Translations under genes and position numbers: made by a program | Notes under the pieces: model-generated | What the model was told of the DNA's origin: nothing | Seen by the model: only the letters and a program-made list of their open reading frames with translations | Databases searched by the model: none | IMG/VR virus record: IMGVR_UViG_3300021225_000095 | Coordinates: 1-28,616 of that record | Origin: a virus | Reading direction: 5' to 3' (one strand) | Length of the DNA: 28,616 bases | In this document: in pieces, positions 1-6,063 of the stretch | Position numbering within the stretch: the first letter of the stretch is position 1 | How the letters are laid out: each line of letters starts with the position of its first letter

Positions 1-17
1 GATAAAACTAAGATAAG

Positions 18-416
18 ATGAAGCAAATAAATATGTTTGGATCACAATTTAAGCAAGATGAAAGCGAAAAAAAGTATTCATCAAAAATTGAATCACCAAT
101 TTACGAACCTAAAAACAAAAAACCTCATATTATTGAACTTTGTGACAAGTCTAAAACGCATCGTTTAATTAGAGAAATTGATGAATCATCTTTAGATTAT
201 GATGAAAAAATTTTTCTAATTGACGCAGCGAGAAGGCATAATGTATTCAATTACGAAAAAATAGCTGATTACTACGCACACTCATCTAAAGAAATGCAAC
301 ATTTGATGGAAAGAAGTGGACTTGTTATTATTGATTTTGAAAAGGCTATTGAATATGGATATGTTCAATTATGCGATGAAATAAGAACTCAATACATGGA
401 AGAATATGGAGAATAA
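18..416 (+). CDS. Unrecognised phage protein next to a DNA-modification-type glycosyltransferase
   Basis: 132 residues, acidic, with no signal peptide or membrane segment. The N-terminal 35 residues are polar and low in complexity. The C-terminal half (about 60-125) is predicted helical and contains 'HNVFNYEKIADYYAH' and 'SGLVIIDFEKAIEYGY', which look like conserved phage-protein blocks, but I cannot attach a function to them. The start at 18 follows 'AACTAAGATAAG'; nearly the same string (AACTAAGATAA) precedes the terminase gene at 6372, which supports this start. The 3' end overlaps the next gene by 11 bases, so the two are probably translated together. A partnership with that glycosyltransferase in base modification is inference from position only. 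Confidence 0.75.
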   Translation: MKQINMFGSQFKQDESEKKYSSKIESPIYEPKNKKPHIIELCDKSKTHRLIREIDESSLDYDEKIFLIDAARRHNVFNYEKIADYYAHSSKEMQHLMERSGLVIIDFEKAIEYGYVQLCDEIRTQYMEEYGE

Positions 417-1233
417 TTATATTGTATTTATTATATCTCATGGTAGACCAAATAGCATAAAAACATTAAAACTACTAAGAGCAAGAGGATATACAAAAAA
501 AGTATATTTTGTTTTAGATAATGAAGATTCAACCATTGATGATTATATAAAAAAGTTTGGAAAAGAAAATGTAGTTGTTTTTGATAAACAAAAAATAGCA
601 AACCTAACAGATGAAGGAAACAATTTTGACAATAGAAGAACAACAACACACGCAAGAAATGCTTGTTTTGATATTGCACAAGAATTGGGATATGAATATT
701 TTATTGTTTTAGATGATGATTATTATTCTTTAGGATATAGATATATTGAAGGTGAAAAAAAGATAAATAATCTTGACAAGGTATTTGATTTAGTATTAAA
801 TTATTATAAAAGTATTAATTGTAAATCATTAGCTTTTTCACAAGGTGGGGATCACATTGGAGGATTTTGTGGTATAAAATTGAAGAGAAAGTGTATGAAT
901 AGTTTTATATGCTCTACAAATAGAAGGTTTTGGTTTGTAGGACAATTAAATGAAGATGTAAATACTTATGTTACACTTGGTGCAAGAGGTGATTTATTTT
1001 TGACTTATACAAATATAAATTTAAGTCAGGGTGATACACAAAGTACAAGTGGTGGGATGAGTGATGCATACAATTTGAGTGGTACTTATGTTAAATCTTT
1101 TTATACAGTAATGTATCATCCAAGCGGTGCTAAGATTAAAATGATGAATACTAAATTTCCAAGAATACATCATTCAATAAAATGGATCAACACAACTCCA
1201 ATGATTGTTAGTGAAAAATATAAAAAATTATGA
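406..1233 (+). CDS. TET-associated-type glycosyltransferase (TAGT-like), probable DNA base hypermodification enzyme
   Basis: 275 residues with a GT-A-like layout: 'SHGRP' (11-15) after the first strand, 'LDNEDS' (37-42), 'HARNACFDIA' (82-91) and an acidic 'LDDDY' (102-106), which would serve as the metal/sugar-nucleotide DXD motif. This order matches, from memory, the TET/JBP-associated glycosyltransferases, which add sugars to hydroxymethylated pyrimidines in phage DNA. Inferred role: glycosylating a modified base in phage DNA to block host restriction. No TET/JBP oxygenase, thymidylate-synthase-like hydroxymethylase or base kinase is in the window, so the acceptor base is unknown and those genes may lie to the left. 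The gene overlaps the previous gene by 11 bases and the next by 4 (ATGA). It is visibly more AT-rich than the primase gene, which suggests separate acquisition. The alternative is a glycosyltransferase for another acceptor. Confidence 0.72.
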   Translation: MENNYIVFIISHGRPNSIKTLKLLRARGYTKKVYFVLDNEDSTIDDYIKKFGKENVVVFDKQKIANLTDEGNNFDNRRTTTHARNACFDIAQELGYEYFIVLDDDYYSLGYRYIEGEKKINNLDKVFDLVLNYYKSINCKSLAFSQGGDHIGGFCGIKLKRKCMNSFICSTNRRFWFVGQLNEDVNTYVTLGARGDLFLTYTNINLSQGDTQSTSGGMSDAYNLSGTYVKSFYTVMYHPSGAKIKMMNTKFPRIHHSIKWINTTPMIVSEKYKKL

Positions 1234-1502
1234 AAGAAAGCCAACTCCAAACAAAAATAGTTAAGAAGTTAAAAGAGCATGGGTGGTTTGTTACAAAGTT
1301 GATTAGTACCTCAACACCTGGCATTTGCGACCTAATGGCTATTCGTAAAGGTGTGGTCATAATGCTTGAGGTCAAGACTGACAAAGGTGTGGTGTCTGAA
1401 CTGCAAAAGTACATGATTGAGAAGCTGAACAACATGGGCATTTTTGCGAGGGTGGTAAATTGCATTGAAGATATTGATATACATTGCTATAAGGAATACT
1501 AA
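1230..1502 (+). CDS. VRR-NUC domain nuclease
   Basis: 90 residues, a complete stand-alone VRR-NUC (PD-(D/E)XK superfamily) domain. Visible core: an N-terminal E3/Q5 helix, 'GICDLMAI' with D34, the 'LEVKTDKG' strand with E47 and K49, and Q59 in the following helix ('SELQKYM'). These are the metal-binding and catalytic positions of the family. Such small nucleases are common beside phage replication genes and are thought to act on branched or flapped DNA. The start codon overlaps the glycosyltransferase stop (ATGA), placing it in the same operon. A Holliday-junction or replication-intermediate role is an inference from family and context. Confidence 0.85.
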   Translation: MKESQLQTKIVKKLKEHGWFVTKLISTSTPGICDLMAIRKGVVIMLEVKTDKGVVSELQKYMIEKLNNMGIFARVVNCIEDIDIHCYKEY

Positions 1503-1523
1503 TTATACACTAAATCAAACACT

Positions 1524-1838
1524 ATGTACACTTTCAAAGGAACAATCAACCGAGTTACCAACAATGGCATCATTAACATCACATTTGACTTAGGGTTTCA
1601 CATGAAACATACCTCAAATTGCTTATTGCATAATGTAGCAATATTGGGTGACCATGAGGAGAAGGCTGGTAGGATGCTTAGAGAGTTAATGCCAGTAAAC
1701 AGTCTTGTTTATGTTAATAGCGTAAAGCTTGACCAACATGGTCGACCAATTGTCAAGATATTTACATTCTTTGATGATGGGCATTTAGACAAGATCAGCG
1801 TGAATGATTACTTATTAATGGAAAATTTATCTTGGTAA
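1524..1838 (+). CDS. SNase-fold (OB-fold) protein with most catalytic residues missing
   Basis: 104 residues, beta-rich. The pattern resembles staphylococcal nuclease-like domains: an opening hairpin 'FKGTINRVTNNGIINITFD' (4-22), a second strand 'CLLHNVAI' (33-40), a helix 'KAGRMLRELMP' (47-57), then 'VYVNSVKLDQHGRPIVKIF' (62-80) and 'VNDYLL' (93-98). The G73-R74 pair sits where SNase has its catalytic Arg87. However, the Asp expected after the first turn is Asn, and the Arg/Asp/Glu of the 'RLxGIDAxE' segment are absent. It is therefore more likely a DNA- or RNA-binding OB-fold protein than an active nuclease. It lies two bases upstream of the primase-helicase start, which suggests a replication accessory role. 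The fold call is pattern-based and uncertain. Confidence 0.6.
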   Translation: MYTFKGTINRVTNNGIINITFDLGFHMKHTSNCLLHNVAILGDHEEKAGRMLRELMPVNSLVYVNSVKLDQHGRPIVKIFTFFDDGHLDKISVNDYLLMENLSW

Positions 1839-1840
1839 CT

Positions 1841-4339
1841 ATGAACTATCTTAAACTTGGCATCAATACTATTGCTGTAAATGAAAATAAGCAGGCTATT
1901 TTTCCTTGGAAGGTTTACCAAGAGCAAATGGTAACGGAGGAGGAACTAAGCCGTCAAATGGCAGATAATAGGGCAAAAGGAGTGGCTATCATTTGTGGGT
2001 ATGTTAGTGGCAATGTTGAGGTGATTGACATTGATACAAAGTATGAAACGTATGACCTTTGGGAGGCTATTAAAGGAGCGATTCCGCAAGAATTGTATAG
2101 CAAATTACACATCGTAAAAACCCGTTCAAATGGCAAACACCTCATCTATAAATGCGAGGCGATTGAAGGCAATCAGAAGCTTGCACAGCGACTACCGACA
2201 TTGGAAGAGGCAAAGAATAACCCTTCCATCAAATCTTATTGCATTATTGAAACAAGGGGAGAAGGTGGATATGTTGTTGCACCGCCTACGGAAGGCTACC
2301 TCGTTGAACAAGAGGGTATTAATGTTATAACATCGGATGAACGAGAGATATTGTTTGAGATTATGCGGTCGTTTAATGAGATATTTGAAGAGCAAGTAAT
2401 TGAAGCACATCAGAGGCCGTCAACTAAAGAGTATGGAGTTAGTCCATTTGATGACTACAATCGTAGGGGAGATATTGTTGACTTGATGCAGAGGAATGGA
2501 TGGAAGGTAGTTAAAAGGAACTCGGAAAGGATTTACTTTTTAAGACCAGGTAGTCAGGCAGAGCATAGTGGATCGTGGAACGTAGGAATGGGATTATTTA
2601 GCGTTTTTTCGGTGAACACCCCATTTCAAGTGCAGAAAGGGTATAAGTTGTCAGCAGTTTTTGCCATATTGGAATGTGATGGTGATTTCAAACTGGCTGC
2701 ACGAAAGTTGCTTGACATGGGGTTTGGCGAAAAAAAAACATCCTTCGGTGACAAAGTTGAAAGAGAGTTGTTCACCAAAAGGAATGATGGAGCAAGTAAG
2801 GATGATTTGGTTACGATTTTGGTAAAAAAGCACAACAAATCAGTTGAAGATGCTAAGGTGATGGTTGATGAGTTGGATGCTCGGTGGGGGGAAGAGATTT
2901 GCACGTTCTGGGATGTTGATGATAAGGGTGTAGCTTCAATAAATAGGTATAAGTTGCAGGTTTTTTTGACCACAAATGGGGGTTTTCGCTTATACTTCTA
3001 TGATGCATCGTCAACCATTTATAGGTTGATCAGAGTGAAGGATGGGTTTGTGGAAGAGGCGAGTACAGAGCAGATAAAGAGGTTTATTAAGGACTACATT
3101 GACAAGCTACCTGATTCGTTTGATGGTGGGGTTACTCCACAAGACTTACTTGAGTTGATTTATAAAGGTGCTACTGTGCTGTTTAGTGATGCGTTTTTTG
3201 AGTTTTTTGAGCGGGCAGAGTTGAGTTTTTTAAAGGATACCAAGAATGAGGCTTATTTCCCGTTTAAAAATGGGGTGGCAGTTGTTTCCAAAACGGAAAT
3301 AACTCTAAAAAGTTATGGAGAACTTGGCAAGGTAGTCTGGAAGTCGCAAGTAATTGACCATTTCATTGTACTTGAAGAGGATATTGAGTTGAGTAAGATT
3401 GAGTATTTTAGATTTATTGAGAGGATTAGTGATAATGATCAAGAAAGGTATATTTATGCTCTTGGGTTGATAGGCTATTTATTGCACAATTATAAAGACC
3501 CATCACGACCATTCTCGGTGATACTTGCCGAAGAAACAGAGAAAGAAGCCAATGGTGGTGGGACTGGGAAAGGGATATTTGTGAAGGCATTGGGTTACCT
3601 TTTGAATATAGTTCGCGTGGATGGGAAGAACTTCAAATTTGATAAGTCATTTGCGTTCCAAAGGGTTGACCTGGATACAAGGATTCTGGCAATTGAGGAT
3701 ACAAGGAGAAATGTAGATTTTGAGGGTTTTTATTCAATAATTACTGAAGGAATTACCGTAGAGAAGAAGAACAAAGATGAATTGTTTATACCATATAAAG
3801 ATTCACCAAAGGTGATGTTCACAACGAACTACACCATTCCTAACTCTGGGAATCACGCCAAGAGGAGACAAAAAGTGTTGGAATTTAGTAGCTACTTCGG
3901 GCCAACCAGGACACCAGAGGATGAATTTGGTCACAAACTTTTTGATGATTGGGACAAGGATGAATGGAATAGGTTCTATAATTTGATGTTTGAAGCGGTA
4001 CAGGGATACCTTGACTTTGGAGTGTTGGAAGTCAAGTCAAGTGAAAAAATCAAAAGGAAGCAGATCAGGGTGCAGTTCGGAGAGGAGTTTTTGGAGTTTT
4101 TGATGGGGGTATATGAGGAGCAACCAGGTTGGATAAAGTTAGAACAATTATATAACGATTTTATGTCAATGAGTGGGTTTGAAAAGAAGGATTATAGCGT
4201 AAAAAGGTTCACCAAGGGAATTGAAGAATCGTGTTCCATTTTGGGGATCATGTTAAAAAATAAGAGGGATAAAGGCTCTGGAGGGAAAAAGTTATATAAT
4301 TTTAATATTGAAAAAAATACACATGATGAATTTTTTTAA
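1841..4339 (+). CDS. Bifunctional primase-polymerase / SF3 replicative helicase
   Basis: 832 residues from the ATG at 1841. An in-frame TTG at 1832 is possible but lies inside the upstream gene. The N-terminal domain (about 1-190) is a prim-pol module: 'VEVIDIDTKYE' supplies the metal-binding D63/D65, 'SNGKHLIYK' (about 96-104) includes H100, and 'TRGEGGYVVAPPT' (about 138-150) is the nucleotide-binding strand. The middle contains 'KLSAVFAILECDGDFKLAARKL', seen in phage primase-helicases. The C-terminal ATPase has Walker A 'GGGTGKG' (about 572-578), Walker B 'ILAIEDTRR' (about 615-623) and motif C 'KVMFTTNY' (about 657-664), typical of superfamily 3 helicases. The protein would both prime and unwind phage DNA. 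It ends 387 bases before the DnaA domain IV-like gene, with an iteron-bearing region between them. Confidence 0.9.
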   Translation: MNYLKLGINTIAVNENKQAIFPWKVYQEQMVTEEELSRQMADNRAKGVAIICGYVSGNVEVIDIDTKYETYDLWEAIKGAIPQELYSKLHIVKTRSNGKHLIYKCEAIEGNQKLAQRLPTLEEAKNNPSIKSYCIIETRGEGGYVVAPPTEGYLVEQEGINVITSDEREILFEIMRSFNEIFEEQVIEAHQRPSTKEYGVSPFDDYNRRGDIVDLMQRNGWKVVKRNSERIYFLRPGSQAEHSGSWNVGMGLFSVFSVNTPFQVQKGYKLSAVFAILECDGDFKLAARKLLDMGFGEKKTSFGDKVERELFTKRNDGASKDDLVTILVKKHNKSVEDAKVMVDELDARWGEEICTFWDVDDKGVASINRYKLQVFLTTNGGFRLYFYDASSTIYRLIRVKDGFVEEASTEQIKRFIKDYIDKLPDSFDGGVTPQDLLELIYKGATVLFSDAFFEFFERAELSFLKDTKNEAYFPFKNGVAVVSKTEITLKSYGELGKVVWKSQVIDHFIVLEEDIELSKIEYFRFIERISDNDQERYIYALGLIGYLLHNYKDPSRPFSVILAEETEKEANGGGTGKGIFVKALGYLLNIVRVDGKNFKFDKSFAFQRVDLDTRILAIEDTRRNVDFEGFYSIITEGITVEKKNKDELFIPYKDSPKVMFTTNYTIPNSGNHAKRRQKVLEFSSYFGPTRTPEDEFGHKLFDDWDKDEWNRFYNLMFEAVQGYLDFGVLEVKSSEKIKRKQIRVQFGEEFLEFLMGVYEEQPGWIKLEQLYNDFMSMSGFEKKDYSVKRFTKGIEESCSILGIMLKNKRDKGSGGKKLYNFNIEKNTHDEFF

Positions 4340-4374
4340 TATGACATATAGTTAGGTAACATGAGATTTTGATT

Positions 4375-4407
4375 TTAACATCATCTTAACACGATTTTAA
4401 CATCATT
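4375..4407 (+). repeat. Three tandem iterons with 11-bp period
   Basis: Three consecutive 11-mers start at 4375, 4386 and 4397: TTAACATCATC, TTAACACGATT and TTAACATCATT. The 11-bp period puts all copies on one face of the helix, as in plasmid and phage initiator iterons. A fourth copy, TTAACATCATT, lies at 4448-4458. Partial copies TAACATGA lie at 4357-4364 and about 4624-4631. Confidence 0.75.
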
Positions 4408-4533
4408 TTTGATAGCTAAGTGGTTGATAATCAATTCGGATACGCGATTAACATCATTTTTTCTGTTTTTTAGGGTATACCTGTATTTTTTTGGAAATAG
4501 TATATATATAGAAAAGATAGAAAAATGGAAAAT

Positions 4534-4550
4534 ATCGTGTTATCGTGTTA
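4534..4550 (-). repeat. Inverted-orientation iteron pair
   Basis: ATCGTGTTA occurs twice in tandem, sharing one base (4534-4542 and 4542-4550). Its complement, TAACACGAT, is identical to the middle iteron at 4387-4395. A weaker copy (complement TAACACAT) follows near 4566-4573. The pair sits directly upstream of the -7-like element TAATTTTG at 4556-4563, so a protein bound here could also control transcription. Confidence 0.65.
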
Positions 4551-4555
4551 CCTAC

Positions 4556-4563
4556 TAATTTTG
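4556..4563 (+). promoter_or_regulatory. Candidate -7 element TAATTTTG
   Basis: This is an exact match to the Bacteroidota -7 pattern TAnnTTTG. No clear TTTG -33 box lies at the expected distance; the inverted iterons occupy that position instead. Transcription would start about 150 bases before the DnaA domain IV-like gene, leaving a long leader. The match is short, so confidence is low. Confidence 0.3.
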
Positions 4564-4726
4564 GTATGTGTTATTTTCACTTCGTTCACATGAGTTTTTT
4601 GGGTATACCAATACATAACTTGATAACATGAAAATATAATATACATTTAAGAAAAATCAATCAAAAGGTTAAATAAAGGACTACTATGCATTGCAAGGTA
4701 GTATGTAAAACAATTAAACATTTAAT

Positions 4727-5146
4727 ATGCTTACTCAGAAAAATTTGCTTTCAGTTATTTCGTTTGTTAGTGGTCAACCAGAGGAAGATATTCTTGGCTC
4801 ATCAAGGTCAAGAAGCTTGGTGCTATGCCGTCATGTATACTATCACATTGCAAGGACTAAGATGGGTCTTAAACTATGCCAAATAGGTGCGTTTTTTAAT
4901 CGTGATCATACTACCATCATTCATGGACTAAGTAAGGTAAAGGATATGATAAGCATTGAGGATGATATAACCTGTCATTTCCTTGAACAGGTTAATTTAT
5001 GCTTAAAGGAAAAGTATCTTATACCTACAAGGATAATGGTTACCATACCACATGATGCAGAAATAGAAACAATTTTTAAATACCTTGAAAAAAATGGTTG
5101 CGAATTAGATAGAATAAGCTTGAATTTTGACCAATCACATACTTAG
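4727..5146 (+). CDS. Stand-alone DnaA domain IV-like DNA-binding protein
   Basis: 139 residues. Residues about 5-90 match the C-terminal DNA-binding domain of DnaA: an opening helix, 'EEDILGSSRSRSLVLCRHV' (19-37) equivalent to the basic loop and helix, and the DnaA signature as 'NRDHTTIIHGLSKV' (58-71), whose arginine/histidine/threonines contact the DnaA box. There is no AAA+ ATPase domain (no Walker motifs) and no domain I. Residues 90-139 are extra and unrecognised. The protein can therefore bind DNA but cannot form an ATP-driven DnaA filament by itself. The iteron block directly upstream is a natural target, which makes this a candidate phage origin-binding or autoregulatory protein. A different frame opens at 4686 but gives no recognisable protein. 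Confidence 0.85.
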   Translation: MLTQKNLLSVISFVSGQPEEDILGSSRSRSLVLCRHVYYHIARTKMGLKLCQIGAFFNRDHTTIIHGLSKVKDMISIEDDITCHFLEQVNLCLKEKYLIPTRIMVTIPHDAEIETIFKYLEKNGCELDRISLNFDQSHT

Positions 5147-5167
5147 TGATACTTTGGTATAGTAACA

Positions 5168-5192
5168 AGAAAAAAGGCCCTTAATGGGCCTT
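5168..5192 (-). terminator. Rho-independent terminator of the minus-strand mini-gene
   Basis: A perfect 7-bp stem, AAGGCCC (5174-5180) with GGGCCTT (5186-5192), surrounds a 5-base loop. On the minus strand the stem is followed by TTTTTTCTTG, a classic U-tract; on the plus strand the downstream run (AATTCGTTT) is much weaker. The terminator therefore serves mainly the minus-strand peptide gene, although it may also end transcription from the DnaA-like gene. Confidence 0.8.
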
Positions 5193-5218
5193 AATTCGTT
5201 TAATGAGGTTGAGTAAGA

Positions 5219-5296
5219 TTAGAACCAATTATCAGCTGTGCAAAGGATAAGAGCCAAGATAATGATTGCGATGGTTTGAAGTGTTGATTTTTTCAT
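5219..5296 (-). CDS. 25-residue hydrophobic peptide, the only minus-strand gene
   Basis: Read on the minus strand, ATG at 5296 opens a 25-codon frame ending in TAA at 5219. The peptide begins MKKSTLQT, continues with a hydrophobic stretch (IAIIILALILC, residues 9-19) and ends TADNWF. This is a short basic N-terminus plus one probable membrane segment. An exact TAnnTTTG -7 element lies 23 bases upstream of the ATG and a strong terminator lies 27 bases after the stop, so a complete transcription unit is present. Codon use is unbiased and AT-rich like the neighbours. The function is unknown; options are a membrane-acting superinfection or lysis modulator or a toxin-like peptide. The frame is too short for coding statistics, but promoter, frame and terminator agree. 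Confidence 0.6.
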   Translation of the reverse strand: MKKSTLQTIAIIILALILCTADNWF

Positions 5297-5318
5297 TGTT
5301 GTGAGTTTGTTTATATGT

Positions 5319-5326
5319 CAAAGATA
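5319..5326 (-). promoter_or_regulatory. Bacteroidota-type -7 element for the minus-strand peptide
   Basis: The minus strand reads TATCTTTG, matching TAnnTTTG at every fixed position. Transcription would begin about 16 bases before the peptide ATG at 5296. A clear TTTG -33 box at the usual distance is not evident, because the upstream sequence is almost only A and T. Confidence 0.5.
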
Positions 5327-5340
5327 TATAAAGCATATCA

Positions 5341-5400
5341 ATAATATATAATTATAAATAAATATTTATTATAAATATATATAAATAAATAAATATCAAT
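5341..5400. other. 60-bp stretch with a single G/C base
   Basis: Only one C (5397) occurs in 60 bases. The stretch includes the perfect 14-bp palindrome AATAAATATTTATT at 5357-5370. It would melt or curve easily and lies between the divergent starts of the minus-strand peptide (5296) and the plus-strand gene at 5427. It could be an unwinding element or UP-like promoter sequence; nothing more specific is visible. Confidence 0.5.
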
Positions 5401-5426
5401 GATTTAGTAAAAATGTATTTAATTTT

Positions 5427-5636
5427 ATGTACATGAAAAGAAAGGGATTCTACATAAAGAAGGCTGAGAATGGCCTATACCTAAATATCTTCAAGGCTGA
5501 CTTTGTTGAGTATATTAATGATCAACCTGGTGAGTGGGTTAAGTTTAAGATATACGAGAAGAAGGATGACCCCAAGGGATTTACGCACAATATGGAGGTA
5601 ATACAGCAGAAGGAGAAAGGTGATAGAGTAGATTAA
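5427..5636 (+). CDS. Small unknown beta-rich protein
   Basis: 69 residues, charged (Lys/Asp/Glu rich), no membrane segment. Alternating strands such as 'GFYIKKAENGLYLNIFKADF' and 'GEWVKFKIYEKK' suggest a compact beta-sheet domain of unknown function. The start may be the ATG at 5427 or the in-frame ATG at 5433 two codons later. It stands alone between the divergent promoter region and the twin dyads at 5635-5669; its stop codon overlaps the first dyad. A small regulator or accessory DNA-binding protein is possible but unsupported by motif. Confidence 0.6.
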   Translation: MYMKRKGFYIKKAENGLYLNIFKADFVEYINDQPGEWVKFKIYEKKDDPKGFTHNMEVIQQKEKGDRVD

Positions 5637-5669
5637 TGTTGCAACATTGATTCTTAATGTTTAAACATT
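5635..5669. promoter_or_regulatory. Twin 14-bp dyads 21 bp apart (candidate operator pair)
   Basis: Two perfect palindromes, AATGTTGCAACATT (5635-5648) and AATGTTTAAACATT (5656-5669), differ only in the central two bases. The match extends to 18 bp (TTAATGTTnnAACATTGA) in both. Centres are exactly 21 bp apart, two turns of the helix, so two dimers would bind on the same face. They lie between the stop of the 69-residue gene and the start of the possible small terminase gene (5716), the expected place for an operator of the packaging/head operon. The cognate regulator is not identified. Confidence 0.7.
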
Positions 5670-5715
5670 GAAATTCAATACAAAGACGTTTGTGATTAAC
5701 CACTAAAAAAATCAA

Positions 5716-6063
5716 ATGACTGACGAACAATTACAAGCAAAGATTGAACAAAGGAACGAGAAGAAGAAGGTAGGAGGTTATCGCCCAGGTAGTGGCAGAA
5801 AGAAAAGAATGGAAGAGCAACAAATCATTGAGAAGCTTCACCCAATGGCTACTACTGCATTCACTAAGCTACACGAAAAGATAAAGGAGGGTGACATGAA
5901 AGCTATACAATTGTTCTGTGCCTACTACATTGGTCTACCAACCCAGAAGATAGAGTCTAAGATAGAAGGCAACCTCAACCAGATAGCAATTGAGATCATA
6001 AAGCCTAACATCCTGCTTCAGGACAATAGGACAGTACAGATAGAAGATAAGGATAATGTATAA
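5716..6063 (+). CDS. Possible terminase small subunit
   Basis: 115 residues, charged. The N-terminus holds a basic 'KKVGGYRPGSGRKKR' segment (about 16-31), reminiscent of the AT-hook-like start of small terminase-type proteins. Helices follow ('ATTAFTKLHEKIKEGDMKAIQLFCAYYIGLP', in parts), then an acidic tail. Small size, DNA-binding character and position two features before TerL support a TerS role, which would recognise the packaging site. Against this, a 308-base gap separates it from TerL and no classical helix-turn-helix is obvious. A DNA-binding regulator is the alternative. Confidence 0.5.
   Translation: MTDEQLQAKIEQRNEKKKVGGYRPGSGRKKRMEEQQIIEKLHPMATTAFTKLHEKIKEGDMKAIQLFCAYYIGLPTQKIESKIEGNLNQIAIEIIKPNILLQDNRTVQIEDKDNV

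Larger units (their letters stand above)
4353..4554. repeat. 9-bp inverted repeat bracketing most of the iteron block
   Basis: TAGGTAACA at 4353-4361 and its exact complement TGTTACCTA at 4546-4554 flank most of the iteron region. Both arms partly overlap iteron-like TAACA cores, so this may reflect binding sites in opposite orientation rather than a hairpin; the 184-base loop argues against a simple stem. Confidence 0.45.
4340..4726 (+). other. Non-coding candidate replication origin with iterons and palindromes
   Basis: These 387 bases have no credible ORF on either strand and are strongly AT-rich. They contain at least six copies of a TTAACAYSAT-type motif in direct orientation and two or three in inverted orientation (listed separately), a 9-bp inverted pair (4353-4361 and 4546-4554), two GGGTATACC copies (4473-4481 and 4601-4609) and the 11-bp palindrome TTGATAATCAA (4424-4434). 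A TAATTTTG at 4556-4563 matches the Bacteroidota -7 element. Position between a primase-helicase and a DnaA domain IV-like gene makes an origin the leading reading; an autoregulated operator for the downstream gene is the alternative. Confidence 0.6.

Noticed and set aside
1832-1840. TTG start for the primase-helicase at 1832
   Set aside because: It lies within the upstream stop region and adds only three residues; ATG 1841 directly after the upstream stop is more natural.
4375-4458. Iterons as a CRISPR array
   Set aside because: Units are 11 bp with no spacers of even length and no cas genes.
4683-4708. ACTAC/GTAGT inverted repeat as a terminator
   Set aside because: Only a 5-bp stem with a 14-base loop and no T-tract.
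4340-4726. Canonical DnaA boxes (TTATCCACA or close variants)
   Set aside because: No good match seen by eye on either strand; only the TTAACAYSAT-type iterons are repeated.
4686-4886. 66-codon frame overlapping the DnaA-like gene start
   Set aside because: No domain pattern, and it is out of frame with the clear DnaA domain IV protein.
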